Part shown: one piece after another, positions 11,309-12,537 of the stretch | Layout of the letters: each line of letters starts with the position of its first letter | Position numbering within the stretch: position 1 is the first letter of the stretch | Notes under the pieces: model-generated | Seen by the model: the letters and a program-made list of their open reading frames with translations, nothing else | The model's database searches: none | Told to the model about the DNA's origin: nothing | Position numbers and translations under genes: made by a program | Assembly: GCA_946479805.1 (NCBI GenBank) | Contig: CAMLHP010000052.1 | Span: 1 to 12,537 of the forward strand | Reading direction: 5' to 3' | Source: an uncultured Gemmatimonadota bacterium | GTDB taxonomy: Bacteria; Gemmatimonadota; Gemmatimonadetes; Gemmatimonadales; GWC2-71-9 | Length of the DNA: 12,537 bases

Positions 11309-11545
11309 ATGAGCTCCAAAGAGAGCTTTGCGGACCAATTGAAGCGTGAAGGCATGAAGGACCAGGCCGAAGGCAAGTTGAAACATGCCGAGGGCAAGGT
11401 TCGCTCGGGGACAGCCGACCTCGTCGGTGACGAGGAAGAGCAGGCCAAGGGCAACCTTCAGGAATTGAAGGGGAAGGCGGAGGAGAAGTGGGGCAAGGCC
11501 CAGAAGAAGGCCGGAGAACTGCTCGACCGCGACAAGAAACCCTGA
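11309..11545 (+). CDS. CsbD family small stress-related protein
   Basis: A 78-residue, lysine- and glutamate-rich hydrophilic protein with the repeated G-K pattern of the CsbD family: AEGKLKHAEGKV, then ELKGKAEEKWGKAQ. Family members are induced by general stress in several bacteria, but the biochemical role is not known. It should be cytoplasmic, with no signal peptide or membrane segment. ATG 11309 follows an excellent ribosome binding site, AAGGAGG at 11298-11304. The frame stays open upstream to an ATG at 11177, which would add 44 residues containing an alanine-rich helix; that start has only a weak GAGCGAG upstream, so I reject it with some caution. The 163 bp before the gene hold no clear promoter: TTGACA at 11194 lacks a matching -10. 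A strong terminator follows 25 bp after the stop. Confidence 0.88.
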   Translation: MSSKESFADQLKREGMKDQAEGKLKHAEGKVRSGTADLVGDEEEQAKGNLQELKGKAEEKWGKAQKKAGELLDRDKKP

Positions 11546-11570
11546 CCCCGCATTGACCGACACGACAGCG

Positions 11571-11601
11571 ACCGGCGGCCCCTGGCCGCCGGTTGTATTT
11601 T
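11571..11601 (+). terminator. Intrinsic terminator after csbD-family gene
   Basis: ACCGGCGGCC at 11571-11580 pairs perfectly with GGCCGCCGGT at 11584-11593 around a 3 nt loop. It is followed directly by the T-rich stretch TGTATTTT (11594-11601). This is a textbook Rho-independent terminator and should end transcription from the importer operon and the CsbD gene. The T-rich part, TATTTT at 11596-11601, could also serve as a -10 element for the next gene, but no -35 box stands at the right distance. Confidence 0.85.
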
Positions 11602-11625
11602 GGGGTACTTCAACCACAAACCCGC

Positions 11626-12453
11626 ATGTCTGTCACCGAAATGAAGCTTCCGGTGGTGCAGGTGGATGCCTTCGCGGACCGGGCGTTCACCGGCAACCCA
11701 GCGGCCGTGTGCCTGCTTCCGAAGCCACTGCCAGACTCTACCATGCTCGATATCGCCAGGGAGATGAACCTCAGCGAAACCGCCTTCCTGATCTCGCGCG
11801 CCGATGGAAGCTTCGACCTGCGGTGGTTCACGCCTGCGGTCGAGGTGGACCTCTGCGGACATGCAACGCTCGCCAGTGCGCACGTGCTGTGGGAAGACGG
11901 CCACCTTGCACCAGATGCCAAGGCACGCTTTCACACCCGTAGCGGCGAGCTCGGGGCAAGCCGCGCCAACGGCAGGATCGTGCTCGACTTCCCCGCCCAG
12001 CCGGCCCAGCCAGCCTCTCCTCCTCCCGGCCTGCTGGAAGCGCTGGAAACGCCCTCGCCCAGGTTCGTGGGCCGCAATGCAACCGACTGGATGGTGGAAG
12101 TGGACAGCGCGGCCACTGTACTGTCCCTTTCGCCCGACTTCGCGAAGCTCGGTGCCGTGGAGGCACGCGGAGTGATGGTCACCGCGCCCGGCGACGCTGA
12201 CCTCGACGGCTCCGACGGCATCGACTTCGTGTCCCGCTTCTTCGCGCCCGCCAGCGGCATCGACGAGGATCCGGTCACCGGATCGGCGCACTGCTGCCTG
12301 GGGCCGTTCTGGTCGCAACGGCTAGGCAAGCTGGAGCTCACAGCCCGCCAGTTGTCTCCCCGTCGCGGCACGGTGCATGTCGCCATTCATGGAGATCGAG
12401 TCATGCTCGGCGGGACGGCGGTGACGGTGCTGCGCGGGGAGCTGCTGCTGTGA
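11626..12453 (+). CDS. PhzF family isomerase/epimerase
   Basis: A 275-residue member of the PhzF family, two-domain enzymes with a diaminopimelate-epimerase-like fold. PhzF itself isomerises a phenazine precursor, but most members have unknown substrates and no phenazine genes are present here. Visible motifs are QVDAFADRAFTGNPAAV at the N-terminus, NLSETAFL with the catalytic glutamate E51, FTPAVEVDLCGHAT with H79, and the second-domain motif DEDPVTGSAH with D215. RQLSPRRGTVHV closes the fold, and the length is normal. ATG 11626 and ATG 11641 are both possible; the latter would place the glutamate at position 46, close to E45 of PhzF. Neither has a clear ribosome binding site, so a short or leaderless message is possible. 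A strong terminator just upstream makes it a separate transcription unit. Confidence 0.92.
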   Translation: MSVTEMKLPVVQVDAFADRAFTGNPAAVCLLPKPLPDSTMLDIAREMNLSETAFLISRADGSFDLRWFTPAVEVDLCGHATLASAHVLWEDGHLAPDAKARFHTRSGELGASRANGRIVLDFPAQPAQPASPPPGLLEALETPSPRFVGRNATDWMVEVDSAATVLSLSPDFAKLGAVEARGVMVTAPGDADLDGSDGIDFVSRFFAPASGIDEDPVTGSAHCCLGPFWSQRLGKLELTARQLSPRRGTVHVAIHGDRVMLGGTAVTVLRGELLL

Positions 12454-12454
12454 C

Positions 12455-12525
12455 TGCAACTGCGGAACCGCAACTGCGGAAGTGCAACTGCGGAACTGCA
12501 ACTGCGGAACTGCAACTGCGTGAAC
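12455..12525. repeat. 14 bp tandem repeat array downstream of phzF
   Basis: TGCAACTGCGGAAC occurs in head-to-tail copies starting at 12455, 12469, 12483 and 12497, with a fifth degenerate copy from 12511 containing one inserted base. Copies one, three and four are identical, and copy two differs at its first and last base. The array starts 1 bp after the phzF stop. A unit of 14 bp is not a multiple of three, so it is not a coding repeat, and it shows only a 4 bp CCGC/GCGG pairing in the variant copy, not a strong terminator. It looks like an intergenic minisatellite; the window ends 12 bp later. Confidence 0.9.
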
Positions 12526-12537
12526 GGGAACGAAAGC

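Noticed and set aside
11626..12453. PhzF homologue as evidence for a phenazine biosynthesis cluster
   Set aside because: No other phenazine genes are in the window, and most PhzF family members in other bacteria stand alone with unknown roles.
12455..12525. Tandem repeat as a CRISPR array
   Set aside because: The units are 14 bp and directly adjacent, with no unique spacers and no cas genes nearby.

Overview
The window is about 12.5 kb of gene-dense, high-GC bacterial DNA in which every complete gene lies on the + strand. Strong G/C bias at third codon positions, purine-rich ribosome binding sites, GTG starts and many 1-25 bp gaps or 4 bp overlaps suggest a high-GC free-living bacterium. The export signal and CsbD gene would suit a diderm soil or sediment organism. 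Gemmatimonadota is my guess from gene style, but nothing here proves the phylum.

Layout. Positions 1-155 look like a divergent intergenic region: a leftward gene seems to start at 20 and leave the window, and tdk starts at 156. Two housekeeping genes follow, tdk (thymidine kinase, dTTP salvage) and coaE (dephospho-CoA kinase, last step of CoA synthesis). Next is a glycine cleavage block: gcvH (lipoyl carrier), a 12 bp perfect hairpin, gcvP (full-length fused glycine decarboxylase) and, 1 bp later, a LipM-like octanoyltransferase likely to start lipoylation of GcvH. Only 23 bp further on begins a complete peptide/nickel-type (PepT family) ABC importer: an exported family 5 solute-binding protein, two permeases and two ATPases. 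The last four genes are joined by ATGA overlaps or a 1 bp gap. A small CsbD-family stress protein, a strong intrinsic terminator, a PhzF-family isomerase/epimerase and a 14 bp tandem repeat array close the window.

How the genes work together. GcvP decarboxylates glycine and passes the aminomethyl group to the lipoyl arm of GcvH; the LipM-like enzyme would place the octanoyl precursor of that arm. GcvT, lipoyl synthase LipA and the dihydrolipoamide dehydrogenase needed for the full cycle are not in the window. The importer could supply peptides or amino acids, glycine included, but its substrate cannot be read from the sequence. Tight spacing from gcvP to the last ATPase makes one long transcript plausible.

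I see no defence system, prophage, insertion sequence, CRISPR array, tRNA or rRNA. The region reads as ordinary core metabolism and transport. The points that merit a second look are small: loss of one putative iron-sulfur cysteine in one of the two ATPases, the inverted repeat over the leftward start, the gcvH-gcvP hairpin, the gcvP-lipM-importer linkage and the terminal tandem repeat.
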